This document shows positions 11,201-19,756 of a stretch of DNA of 28,413 nt, in pieces. The notes beneath the pieces are model-generated. The model saw nothing but the letters and a program-made list of their open reading frames with translations, did not search any database and was not told where the DNA came from. The DNA is from Nemertoderma westbladi. Lineage: Eukaryota; Xenacoelomorpha; Nemertodermatida; Nemertodermatidae. The first letter of the stretch is position 1; each line of letters opens with the position of its first letter. The stretch is taken from positions 1-28,413 of the forward strand of contig JAUCBJ010001163.1 of the NCBI GenBank assembly GCA_032718475.1, written 5' to 3'. The translations under genes were made by a program, and so were the position numbers.

Positions 11201-14200
11201 TCATTAATGTTTGTGTCCCTCATTAATGTTTGTGTTCCACATTAATGTTTGTGTCCTATATCAATGTTTATGTCCCACATTATTGTTTGTGTCCTACATC
11301 AATGTTTATGTCCCACATTAATGTTTGTCACCCTGATTAATGTTTGTCCCACACTAATGTTTGTGGCGCTGATAATATCTGTCCCTCATTTAATGTTTGT
11401 CTCCAAGTTGCTATGGGGTTCAGGACGTTTTGGATAACTTGGTCAGTAACAAGCAACTTGATTTGAGTAACATTAACTTTTAGTCTCCGTTATATGAGGC
11501 ATCTTTTACAGCAACAAACTTCGCGTTTACATAGCGCAACTTGATCGGCAACCTGACCTGCTCACTAAGTTGCTGATAGAGTTGCTCAAAATGTTGCCAC
11601 GTACTGTAGAAAAAACAGATCTTTAATTATTCGTCATGACGTACTGTAAGTGAACTTTACTTTAACGTAGCTGTAACCCTGTAGCTAGACTTTGTTCTTA
11701 CTGTAGAGTACCACCCATGGCTATATTTTGTACTTAGAGTTCCGCTTTCTTGAATCAAAATTTTGTTCTTATAGTTCTGCATTTGGCTACATTTTGTTCA
11801 ATTTGTATTGATACATGATTCTAACTACAGTCCCGTACTTATTTTAGAAGCAATTAATACCAAAATATCAAAAACTTATGGAGCCCTTTGATTTTGAATT
11901 CAAAAATTTCCAACATGTGCGCAAGTGTGTTAGCTATATTGTATGTGATTATTTGTTATTATTGCGTTTACAGGTAATACTAACACCTGATCATGTGCTA
12001 GTTAACATTTTAGATAGCACGTTTTAGCTAATAACAAATGCGCACATGTATTACGTGCGCACTACGCACTAAATTATTAAGGACGTACGATAAGCCTTGG
12101 CTATTATTTGATATATTTTGCGTGTTTTTTGTAAAAATTCGTACTTATGGTGTTTTGCCAAATTGAGGATACCTTGTTTTCTAGGCAATACCCCGCAACT
12201 ATCGTATAGTTACGGGATAATACCAGAAAATGGTGTTCCCCTTTGTTTTGGCAAAACACCATAAGTCAGAATTTTTACAAAAAAACCGCAATATATTTCA
12301 AAGGTAATTCTAAATCATATTGAAAGTTTAATTATATGAATTCTATATATATTTAGTTATCAAAAAACACAATAACAAGTAAACTGAGGCATCTCTCTAA
12401 AAAATAAACAGTTTTTATCGATTATCTCAGAACTACAAAAATCGACTTAGGGGGTTCTGCCTTGAAGGTGACGATTAGCTATTAGGCCTATTTGATTTAG
12501 TTCATTGTTAGTTAAGCAAATGTGCAAAAAGCAAATGAGCAAATGTGCTGTAGTAACAATAACAATGATATTTTAGATTATTTTACTTTATAAATGTTTT
12601 TAAAACCCAAATAATTGATTGATGGTGGGGGGGGGGGGGGGGGGGGGGGGGGTTGTTAAACTGCAGACATTATCTACTGGGGTTACCCCGTGAAATTTCG
12701 AAAGTGGCCAAAAGTCATTTACTAATGTGATGGGATAATTATTGGAACAGTTTTGAAAATTGTTAACCCTGTAAGATCATATAAGATCATGTAAGATCAT
12801 GTAATATGAGTAAAATCACAAAAAATATATAAAATTTTGATGAAATTCAAACCACTATCTCTGGACTGGACGGAGCTATTGAGATGCAGTTTTTTCCATG
12901 GTGGTTCTCCAATGTTTTATAAATACAATGATAGTGAATTTGAGCACCGGTGCCCAAAGGCATTCCCACAAAATGTAATTAACAAAAAGTAATTTGTTGA
13001 GCACCGGCGCACAATCCGCAGTTGAGGAACTGCACAGGAATGTTCACCGGAGCACAATCCGCACTAACTAAACGCCAAGCCTCAAATCCTGCCGCAGTCA
13101 TGGAACAGCATATGGTTGTTCACCGGTGCACAATCCGCAGTAACAAAGAACCAGTGGTTTCGGAGCCGCAGCTAACGTGTTAAACGAATTAAGTCGAATG
13201 AATATCATATCTTTTGTTTTACCTTAGAACGTCTCCTGGTTGGCTGTAATAAGCGAACGTGTTCATTTCTATAACGTCAATCATTGGCTGGGCTACAGCC
13301 AATCGGTTAACGGCAATCAAGTTCAGCAACGGCGGGAGCCAATTAACGTTGGCTTCGCAGTGACAGTCGAGGAATGTGAGGACCTGTCCCTTAGCGTGGG
13401 AGACCCCCAAGAGACGAGCACGGGTGAGTCCCAGACGAACGTCGCTGCGTAATATGTGAACCTGTAAGAGCACGTGAACATATACGGAACCTGTTTAAGT
13501 GAACATATACGGAATCTGTTTAAGTGAACATATACGGAACCTGTTTAAGTGAACATATACGGAACCTGTTTAAGTGAACATATACGGAACCTGTTTAAGT
13601 GAACATATACGGAACCTGTTTAAGTGAACATATACGGAACCTGTTTAAGTGAACATATACGGAACCTGTTTAAGTGAACACACGGAACCTAATTAAGTGA
13701 ACATATACGGAATCTGTTTAAGTGAACACACGGAACCTAATTAAGTGAACATATACGGAACCTGTTTAAGTGAACATATACCGAACCTGTTTAAGTGAAC
13801 ACACGGAACCTGTTTAAGTGAACATATACGGAACCTGTTTAAGTGAACATATACGGAACCTGTTTAAGTGAACATATACGGAACCTGTTTAAGTGAACAT
13901 ATACGGAACCTGTTTAAGTGAACATATACGGAATCTGTTTAAGTGAACATATACGGAACCTGTTTAAGTGAACACACGGAACCTAATTAAGTGAACATAT
14001 ACGGAACCTAATTAAGTGAACATATACGGAACCTGTTTAAGTGAACATATACCGAACCTGTTTAAGTGAACACACGGAACCTGTTTAAGTGAACATATAC
14101 GGAACCTGTTTAAGTGAACATATACGGAACCTGTTTAAGTGAACATATACGGAACCTGTTTAAGTGAACATATACGGAACCTGTTTAAGTGAACATATAC

Positions 14201-17200
14201 GGAACCTGTTTAAGTGAACATATACGGAACCTGTTTAAGTGAACACACGGAACCTAATTAAGTGAACATATACGGAATCTGTTTAAGTGAACACACGGAA
14301 CCTAATTAAGTGAACATATACGGAACCTGTTTAAGTGAACATATACGGAACCTGTTTAAGTGAACACACGGAACCTAATTAAGTGAACATATACGGAATC
14401 TGTTTAAGTGAACACACGGAACCTAATTAAGTGAACATATACGGAACCTGTTTAAGTGAACATATACGGAACCTGTTTAAGTGAACATATACGGAACCTG
14501 TTTAAGTGAACATATACGGAACCTGTTTAAGTGAACATATACGGAACCTGTTTAAGTGAACACACGGAACCTAATTAAGTGAACATATACGGAATCTGTT
14601 TAAGTGAACACACGGAACCTAATTAAGTGAACATACACGGAACCTGTTTAAGTGAACATATACGGAACCTGTTTAAGTGAACATATACGGAACCTGTTTA
14701 AGTGAACATATACGGAACCTGTTTAAGTGAACATATACGGAACCTGTTTAAGTGAACATATACGGAACCTGTTTAAGTGAACACACGGAACCTAATTAAG
14801 TGAACATATACGGAATCTGTTTAAGTGAACACACGGAACCTAATTAAGTGAACATATACGGAACCTGTTTAAGTGAACATATACCGAACCTGTTTAAGTG
14901 AACACACGGAACCTGTTTAAGTGAACATATACGGAACCTGTTTAAGTGAACATATACGGAACCTGTTTAAGTGAACATATACGGAACCTGTTTAAGTGAA
15001 CATATACGGAATCTGTTTAAGTGAACATATACGGAACCTGTTTAAGTGAACACACGGAACCTAATTAAGTGAACATATACGGAACCTAATTAAGTGAACA
15101 TATACGGAACCTGTTTAAGTGAACATATACCGAACCTGTTTAAGTGAACACACGGAACCTGTTTAAGTGAACATATACGGAACCTGTTTAAGTGAACATA
15201 TACGGAACCTGTTTAAGTGAACATATACGGAACCTGTTTAAGTGAACATATACGGAATCTGTTTAAGTGAACATATACGGAACCTGTTTAAGTGAACACA
15301 CGGAACCTAATTAAGTGAACATATACGGAACCTAATTAAGTGAACATATACGGAACCTGTTTAAGTGAACATATACCGAACCTGTTTAAGTGAACACACG
15401 GAACCTGTTTAAGTGAACATATACGGAACCTGTTTAAGTGAACATATACGGAACCTGTTTAAGTGAACATATACGGAACCTGTTTAAATGAACATATACG
15501 GAACCTGTTTAAGTGAACACACGGAACCTGTTTAAGTGAACATATACGAAACATGTTTAAATGAACATAATTAAGTGAACATATACGGAACCTGTTTAAG
15601 TGAACACACACGGAACCTGTTTAAGTGAACATATACGGAACCTGTTTAAGTGAACATATACGGAACCTGTTTAAGTGAACATATACAGAACCTGTTTAAA
15701 TGAACATATACGGAACCTGTTTAAGTGAACACACACGGAACCTGTTTAAGTGAACATATACGGAACCTGTTTAAGTGAACATATACGGAACCTGTTTAAG
15801 TGAACACACGGAACCTAATTAAGTGAACATACACGGAACCTAATTAAGTGAACATATACGGAACCTGTTTAAATGAACATATACGGAACCTGTTTAAGTG
15901 AACACACGGAACCTAATTAAGTGAACATATACGGAACCTGTTTAAGTGAACATATACGGAACCTGTTTAAGTGAACATATACGGAACCTGTTTAAGTGAA
16001 CACACGGAACCTAATTAAGTGAACATATACGGAACCTGTTTAAGTGAATACACACGGAACCTAATTAAGTGAACATATACGGAACCTGTTTAAGTGAACA
16101 TATACGGAACCTGTTTAAGTGAACACACGGAACCTAATTAAGTGAACATATACGGAACCTGTTTAAGTGAATACACACGGAACCTAATTAAGTGAACATA
16201 TACGGAACCTGTTTAAGTGAACATATACGGAACCTGTTTAAGTGAACACACGGAACCTAATTAAGTGAACATATACGGAACCTGTTTAAGTGAACATATA
16301 CGGAACCTGTTTAAGTGAACACACGGAACCTAATTAAGTGAACATATACGGAACCTGTTTAAGTGAACATATACGGAACCTGTTTAAGTGAACACACGGA
16401 ACCTAATTAAGTGAACATATACGGAACCTGTTTAAGTGAACACACACGGAACCTAATTAAGTGAACATATACGGAACCTGTTTAAGTGAACATATACGAA
16501 ACATGTTTAAGTGAACACACACGGAACCTAAATAAGTGAACATATACGGAACCTGTTTGAATGAACATATACGAAACATGTTTAAGTGAACACACACGGA
16601 ACCTAAATAAGTGAACATATACGGAACCTGTTTGAATGAACATATACGGAACCTGTTTAAGTGAACATAAACGGAACCTGTTTAAGAGAACACACGGAAC
16701 CTAATTAAGTGAACACATACGGAACCTGCTTAAGTGAACACACACGGAACCTAATTAAGTGAACATATACGGAACCTGTTTAAGTGAACACATACCGAAC
16801 CTGTTTAAGTGAACACACGGAACCTAATTAAGTGAACATATACGGAACCTGTTTAAGTGAACACACGGAACCTAATTAAGTGAACATATACGGAACCTGT
16901 TTAAGTGAACACACACGGAACCTAATTAAGTGAACATATACGGAACCTGTTTAAGTGAACATATACGAAACATGTTTAAGTGAACACACACGGAACCTAA
17001 ATAAGTGAACATATACGGAACCTGTTTGAATGAACATATACGAAACATGTTTAAGTGAACACACACGGAACCTAAATAAGTGAACATATACGGAACCTGT
17101 TTGAATGAACATATACGGAACCTGTTTAAGTGAACATAAACGGAACCTGTTTAAGAGAACACACGGAACCTAATTAAGTGAACACATACGGAACCTGTTT

Positions 17201-19689
17201 AAGTGAACACACACGGAACCTAATTACGTGAACATATACGGAACCTGTTTAAGTGAACACATACCGAACCTGTTTAAGTGAACATATACGGAACCTGTTT
17301 AAATGAACATATACGGAACCTGTTTAAGTGAACACACGGAACCTAATTAAGTGAACATATACGGAACCTGTTTAAGTGAACACACGGAACCTAATTAAGT
17401 GAACATATACGGAACCTGTTTAAGTGAACACACGGAACCTAATTAAGTGAACACATACGGAACCTGTTTAAGTGAACACATACCGAACCTGTTTAAGTGA
17501 ACACACGGAACCTAATTAAGTGAACATATACGGAACCTGTTTAAATGAACATATACGGAACCTAATTAAGTGAACATATACGGAACCTGTTTAAATGAAC
17601 ATATACGGAACCTAATTAAGTGAACATATACGGAACCTGTTTAAATGAACATATACGGAACCTAATTAAGTGAACATATACGGAACCTGTTTAAGTGAAC
17701 ACACACGGAACCTAATTACGTGAACATATACGGAACCTGTTTAAGTGAACACATACCGAACCTGTTTAAGTGAACACACGGAACCTAATTAAGTGAACAT
17801 ATACGGAACCTGTTTAAGTGAACACACGGAACCTAATTAAGTGAACATATACGGAACCTGTTTAAGTGAACACACACGGAACCTAATTACGTGAACATAT
17901 ACGGAACCTGTTTAAGTGAACACATACCGAACCTGTTTAAGTGAACACACGGAACCTAATTAAGTGAACATATACGGAACCTGTTTAAATGAACATATAC
18001 GGAACCTAATTAAGTGAACATATACGGAACCTGTTTAAATGAACATATACGGAACCTAATTAAGTGAACATATACGGAACCTGTTTAAATGAACATATAC
18101 GGAACCTAATTAAGTGAACATATACGGAACCTGTTTAAGTGAACACACACGGAACCTAATTACGTGAACATATACGGAACCTGTTTAAGTGAACACATAC
18201 CGAACCTGTTTAAGTGAACACACGGAACCTAATTAAGTGAACATATACGGAACCTGTTTAAGTGAACACACACGGAACCTAATTACGTGAACATATACGG
18301 AACCTCTTTAAGTGAACACATACCGAACCTGTTTAAGTGAACACGCGGAACCTAATTAAGTGAAAACATACCGAACCTGTTTAAGTGAACACACGGAACC
18401 TAATTAAGTGAACATATACGGAATCTGTTTAAGTGAACATTTACGGAACCTGTTTACGTAAACATACGAAACACGTTTCATAAAACGGTCTGTCCTTGTA
18501 CCATACGATGGTACGAATATAAAAAAATTGGGTCGGGTTTCTTTTCGCAAATTTGGGTTTTCAGGTGTAAAATTTATAGTTAAAAATGTGTAAAAATATT
18601 TACTATTTGTTCCATAATCTTTGTTTCGGCTAGTAAAGCTAGAAAAGCTCGTCGCTAAAACCTACTATTTTACCATAATAAAGCTCTTTAAAATAATGGC
18701 AACAGTCAATGTGAGCTGCCGATACTAACTTTAGGCCAATCTGCAAACAGATAGTCCAAAGGTTCTTTAACGTCCTCTGTGGTACTGGCATCGTCTACTA
18801 GAATAATATCTACGAGTAGGTGAGCTGGCGACTGACGGACTACAGAGTAGACAGTGCGAGACAGAGCGCATAGCGCTTCGTTATGGAATGGGATGATAAT
18901 ACTGGTATTGGGCAGATTCTCATGGTAAAGTTTGTCTAAACAAAGGGGATTGCGGATATCTGTAAACATAAAAAACAAAAAATAAGTTTAGGAACGAAAT
19001 GGAATTAAATAGGCCTAAGATATTAAAATGGTTTATATAGTAACCAAATTAATCAAACCACCAGATTAAAAAATATAAGCCTCTTCCTTTAATTGTAGTA
19101 ATTAATTATCAAGTCGAAGTCTGATTCACACCCACTCAGATAACTTAATTCTTAACTGATTTCGATTGAATTCGATCACTAGGCCTACCGGTAGGCGTAT
19201 CTGATAGACACTGCACCTACCTTTGATTGCCCTGTTAGGCGATATAATGTTGCAAACATCGATGTCGTAGCCATAATTATGGGTCTGCCCACCGCGGTGT
19301 ACGTCTTGCCGTTGCTCCGCTGTCAGGGATACCGGCAGCCCCTGCTCCCCGAGTCCAACTCGTTTGAGATCGGAGTCGATGAGACTGTAGTTGTGCCAGT
19401 CCCGCAGTGGTCCGATGTCTGTAGCGGGGTGGAGATCCTTAGGGGAGTCTCCCACATTCGACACTCTATCACCATTAAGTATATGCGAGGGGTCCTTTAC
19501 GTCGTGTTGCTGCGATTCAACAGCCCTTGTTACTTCTAATGTGTCTACAGAAACATAATTCTTCAATTTCTTTCGATTAACATCGACTACGGTGGGAAAT
19601 TTCAATACATTGATGAAAAATATTATAAATATAAATGTTGCCGTAATATATTTAAATATAGGTTTTATTTTCCTCACCGGGAAATTCAT
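1663..19689 (-). CDS. GALNT10: GALNT10/pgant6-like polypeptide N-acetylgalactosaminyltransferase, six coding exons
   Basis: This enzyme transfers GalNAc from UDP-GalNAc to Ser/Thr and starts or extends mucin-type O-glycosylation in the Golgi. The joined exons give 635 residues (family about 600), with every splice phase matching and no internal stop. Residues 1-10 are cytosolic, about 11-30 form a type II signal anchor and 31-105 a stem. The conserved entry RDWH is followed by SIIIPFHNE (176-184), ILVDDAS (209-215), the DxH metal site as DCH (265-267), WGGEQYE (372-378), and the third metal ligand H400 in CSRVGH. Residues about 490-625 form a ricin-B lectin domain. The closest family by eye is GALNT10 (RGAFxWE, WGGEQYE, VAEVWMD, NCKSFxW). 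The ATG at 19689 was chosen because the preceding in-frame codon is GTG. The catalytic residues appear intact. Introns 2, 3 and 4 are unusually repeat-filled. Confidence 0.93.
2240..3108. other. Intron 5 of the GALNT10-like gene
   Basis: The intron is 869 bp long. It holds a GATCCCG-rich repeat pair (2496-2815) and is otherwise AT-rich without coding or RNA features. Short open frames here follow the repeat and look like chance. Confidence 0.7.
2496..2815. repeat. GATCCCG/TCCCGGTCCC-rich direct repeats
   Basis: A block at about 2498-2541 containing AATCCCGGTCCCGATCCCGA, a T-rich spacer and GCGATCCCG recurs in the same orientation at about 2777-2810 with small changes. A third related block, including an inverted ATCCCGTTCCCG / CGGGATCCCG hairpin, lies at 2738-2766. 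This is probably a degenerate repeat family of unknown type. Confidence 0.5.
3109..3293 (-). CDS. GALNT10: GALNT10-like exon 5: third metal ligand and catalytic C-terminus
   Basis: Residues 383-443 plus two bases of K444. It begins TWQCGG, and [10 protein letters not shown] supplies the His (H400) that completes the Mn2+ site in characterised GALNTs. [20 protein letters not shown] is the family's typical end of the catalytic domain. The acceptor is atttcag|ACT and the donor CTAAA|GTACGT. There is no long open frame of its own because the exon is short, so it was found by splice phase and homology. Confidence 0.92.
3294..3569. other. Start of intron 4, no feature seen
   Basis: Noncoding sequence between exon 5 and the repeat-rich part of intron 4. 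The open frame across exon 5 on the plus strand is a shadow of the exon. Confidence 0.6.
3570..3595. repeat. Perfect 12-bp hairpin
   Basis: ccttccaccata and tatggtggaagg are perfect inverted copies separated by two bases. In the gene's transcript this would form a tight stem-loop. Function unknown. It sits just outside the putative TIR element that begins near 3620-3640. Confidence 0.7.
3844..3965. repeat. 36-bp pyrimidine-rich tandem repeat, about 3.3 copies
   Basis: Units start at 3844, 3880 and 3916 and contain CTCCTGTTCCATTCCC and ACTTCCATCCCACT. A degraded partial copy follows. There is strong C/T bias on the plus strand, so the gene's transcript is purine-rich here. Confidence 0.8.
3995..4050 (-). 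repeat. Dispersed 66-70-bp repeat, copy in reverse orientation
   Basis: Reverse complement reads CTGTAACCTGCTCCTTCCCC then TTAATTGACA, matching the other copies near 347, 10277, 19838 and 20275. The copy is partial and diverged. Confidence 0.5.
4485..6728. repeat. 43-bp minisatellite, 52 copies without a net indel
   Basis: The landmark TGTTCACAGG first occurs at 4495 and last at 6688, exactly 51 x 43 bases apart. Units vary mainly at three adjacent bases after CTCAGCA (GGG, GGA or GTG before ATATT) and at TATACTC/TACACTC. A rare cgcttatt variant at 5820 and 6164 is spaced exactly eight units apart, suggesting block duplication. The array lies in intron 4. Each unit contains TTTATTTG, so the gene's sense strand reads CAAATAAA, including AATAAA, once per unit. 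Confidence 0.97.
6729..7319. other. Right part of intron 4
   Basis: Contains the right arm of the putative TIR element (to about 7010) and a degenerate GACA-type microsatellite. No coding exon is visible. Confidence 0.6.
7115..7250. repeat. Degenerate (GACA/GATA)n microsatellite
   Basis: Repeated acagacag, acatac and agagat words with many interruptions run through this stretch on the plus strand. It is simple-sequence DNA with no coding potential. Confidence 0.75.
7320..7527 (-). CDS. GALNT10: GALNT10-like exon 4: Gal/GalNAc-T motif
   Basis: Completes R313 and encodes 314-382. It starts [13 protein letters not shown] and contains [16 protein letters not shown] (catalytic flexible-loop region of the family) and [12 protein letters not shown], the conserved Gal/GalNAc-T motif. 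The acceptor is attttag|AGG and the donor TTCAAG|GTTGGT is phase 0. Upstream in-frame codons reading MDYMYF are intronic, because the phase only fits from base 7527. Confidence 0.92.
7528..9110. other. Left part of intron 3, mostly plain AT-rich sequence
   Basis: No exon or RNA gene is seen. A foldback with CCAGAGATCAG arms lies at 8538-8641, and related CCAGAGACC words occur near 7690-7760. The rest is unremarkable. Confidence 0.6.
8538..8641. repeat. Foldback repeat with CCAGAGATCAGTGA arms
   Basis: tcactgatctctgg at 8538-8551 is the inverse of ccagagatcagtga; the right arm at 8621-8641 has an extra agatcag word. The interior is also rich in CCAGAGACC/CCGGAGACC. It resembles a very short TIR element or its remnant. 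Confidence 0.55.
9134..9430. repeat. Left subterminal GCACCGGTGC palindromes
   Basis: Five copies of the 10-bp palindrome or one-base variants, usually preceded by TGCGGATTGA or followed by ACAATCCGCA. Spacing is about 45-85 bp. In DNA transposons such arrays often bind the transposase; this is inferred here. Confidence 0.7.
9848..9920 (-). repeat. Inverted short array of the 19-bp minisatellite
   Basis: About four copies of GGGACACAAACATTAATGA, the reverse complement of the unit that forms the large array at 10495-11400. The two arrays could fold on each other. Confidence 0.8.
10123..10210. repeat. Two poly-C tracts (19 and 15 C)
   Basis: C-runs at 10123-10141 and 10196-10210 in a pyrimidine-rich stretch. 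On the gene's sense strand these are poly-G. Lengths may be affected by sequencing error. Confidence 0.8.
10277..10365 (+). repeat. Dispersed 66-70-bp repeat, tandem partial copies
   Basis: GTTTATTGTTTTGGTTAGA, then CTGTAACCTGATCCTTTCC, then CAATTGGCAATAAC, and a second GTTTATTGGTTTGGTCAGA 66 bp after the first. This shows that the dispersed copies derive from a short tandem monomer. Confidence 0.65.
10495..11400 (+). repeat. 19-bp minisatellite, about 45 copies
   Basis: The unit is TCCCTCATTAATGTTTGTG with variants (TCGCTC, TATCTC) and occasional one-base-shorter copies (AATGTTGTG). The edges near 11230-11400 are more diverged, as usual for minisatellites. It lies at the core of the nested TIR element. 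Confidence 0.95.
11401..12124. other. Interior of nested element, no gene seen
   Basis: Contains scattered CAACTTGAT/AGTTGCT words near 11440-11600 and GTACTGTA words near 11607-11710. There is no open frame of substance. Confidence 0.5.
12125..12285. repeat. Long imperfect foldback (about 38-bp arms)
   Basis: The arm at 12125-12162 (GTAAAAATTCGTACTTATGG then TGTTTTGCCAAA) is inverted at 12247-12285 with few mismatches. The inner part also pairs (TTTTCT / AGAAAA, ACTAT / ATAGT). The stem would span about 160 bases. It lies near the right end of the nested element and shares the GGCAAAACACC word with the left subterminal repeats. Confidence 0.8.
12627..12652. repeat. Poly-G tract of 26 G
   Basis: Uninterrupted G-run in the right arm of the TTAA element. 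It can form G-quadruplex DNA on the plus strand. The exact length is uncertain. Confidence 0.85.
12944..13130. repeat. Right subterminal GCACCGGTGC palindromes
   Basis: Four copies in mirror arrangement to the left end, three followed by ACAATCC and most of them by GCA. They support the outer element's borders. Confidence 0.7.
13223..13461 (-). CDS. GALNT10: GALNT10-like exon 3: DxH metal-binding motif
   Basis: Residues 234-312 plus two bases of R313. [15 protein letters not shown] precedes [18 protein letters not shown]. The DxH motif here is Asp-Cys-His, where Ser or Ala is the usual middle residue. The Asp and His ligands themselves are kept. The acceptor is cttacag|GTTC, and the donor CTAAG|GTAAAA splits an Arg codon. 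The exon is hemmed in: the 25-bp minisatellite begins 13 bp upstream of its first base, and a transposon target site lies 39 bp beyond its donor. Confidence 0.93.
13474..18466. repeat. 25/23-bp minisatellite filling intron 2, about 200 copies
   Basis: The main unit is 25 bp (AAGTGAACATATACGGAACC plus TGTTT). A 23-bp variant has CACACGGAACCTAATT, and others have ATACCGAACC, AAATGAAC or CGAAACATG. The variants form higher-order blocks: a ten-unit block of about 246 bp repeats at 15008 and 15254, a block of about 469 bp at about 16684 and 17153, and one of about 444 bp at about 17541 and 17985. It lies in intron 2, starting only 9 bp beyond the acceptor AG of exon 3. In sense orientation the main unit reads TTCACTTAAACAG|GTTCC, resembling a branch point plus a 3' splice site. 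Confidence 0.97.
18467..18729. other. Unique start of intron 2
   Basis: Short single-copy noncoding stretch between the exon 2 donor and the minisatellite, with a small palindrome GTACCAT..ATGGTAC near 18499-18515. Nothing else is seen. Confidence 0.6.
18730..18959 (-). CDS. GALNT10: GALNT10-like exon 2: nucleotide-binding half of the GT-A fold
   Basis: Residues 157-233. The acceptor is tttacag|AT and the donor is AAA|GTTAGT. It holds the first beta-strand block of family GT27, [13 protein letters not shown], and then IILVDDAS, whose aspartates contact UDP in characterised family members. The exon ends FADWPK in phase 0 and joins VHILRSD of exon 3. Confidence 0.92.
18960..19220. other. Intron 1 of the GALNT10-like gene
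   Basis: The intron is 261 bp, AT-rich and free of repeats, unlike the other introns. Its donor is GTAGGT and its acceptor TTTACAG. Confidence 0.85.
19221..19689 (-). CDS. GALNT10: GALNT10-like exon 1: signal anchor, stem and start of catalytic region
   Basis: The exon encodes residues 1-156 plus one base of D157. The start [10 protein letters not shown] is a basic cytosolic tail, followed by a roughly 20-residue Phe/Ile-rich membrane segment. This gives type II Golgi topology. The stem (about 31-105) is polar and poorly conserved. The conserved family block follows: RDWH, then [11 protein letters not shown], then [17 protein letters not shown]. The donor reads AAAG|GTAGGT. Rejoining G with AT of exon 2 makes Asp, giving the typical NRxxxDIR junction. 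A longer open frame runs past the donor to 19126 but is intron read-through. Confidence 0.9.
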
Positions 19690-19756
19690 CACAAGTGGCT
19701 AGTTATCCGGAGTTCAGTATTGCTTCATAATATGTTATGCGCTTATGTTAATATAA

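Larger units (their letters stand above)
9490..12473. mobile_element. Nested TIR element with ATTA flanks
   Basis: The left end CGTCACCTTCAAGGCAGAAC continues for 29 bases identical to the inverse of the right end at 12473, and for 37 bases with one mismatch. ATTA lies directly outside both ends (9486-9489 and 12474-12477), a plausible 4-bp target duplication. Near the left end the TIR word GGCAGAACCCC is repeated in diverged form (about 9660, 9728, 9757, 9791), and related words occur in the right-hand foldback. No transposase frame was found. The superfamily is unassigned. It lies wholly inside the TTAA element, so it inserted later. Confidence 0.75.
9115..13179. mobile_element. TTAA-flanked non-autonomous DNA transposon (piggyBac-like ends)
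   Basis: CACGTTAGCTGCGG at 9115 and its exact inverse ending at 13179 are both bordered by TTAA (9111-9114 and 13180-13183), the target duplication typical of the piggyBac superfamily. Inside each end lie repeats of a palindrome around GCACCGGTGC: five on the left (9134, 9209, 9290, 9376, 9421) and four on the right (12944, 13001, 13043, 13120). They are mostly joined to TGCGGATT or its inverse. No transposase is encoded. Removing the nested 3.0-kb element leaves about 1.08 kb. It sits in intron 3 with its right end 39 bp from the exon 3 donor. Confidence 0.75.
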
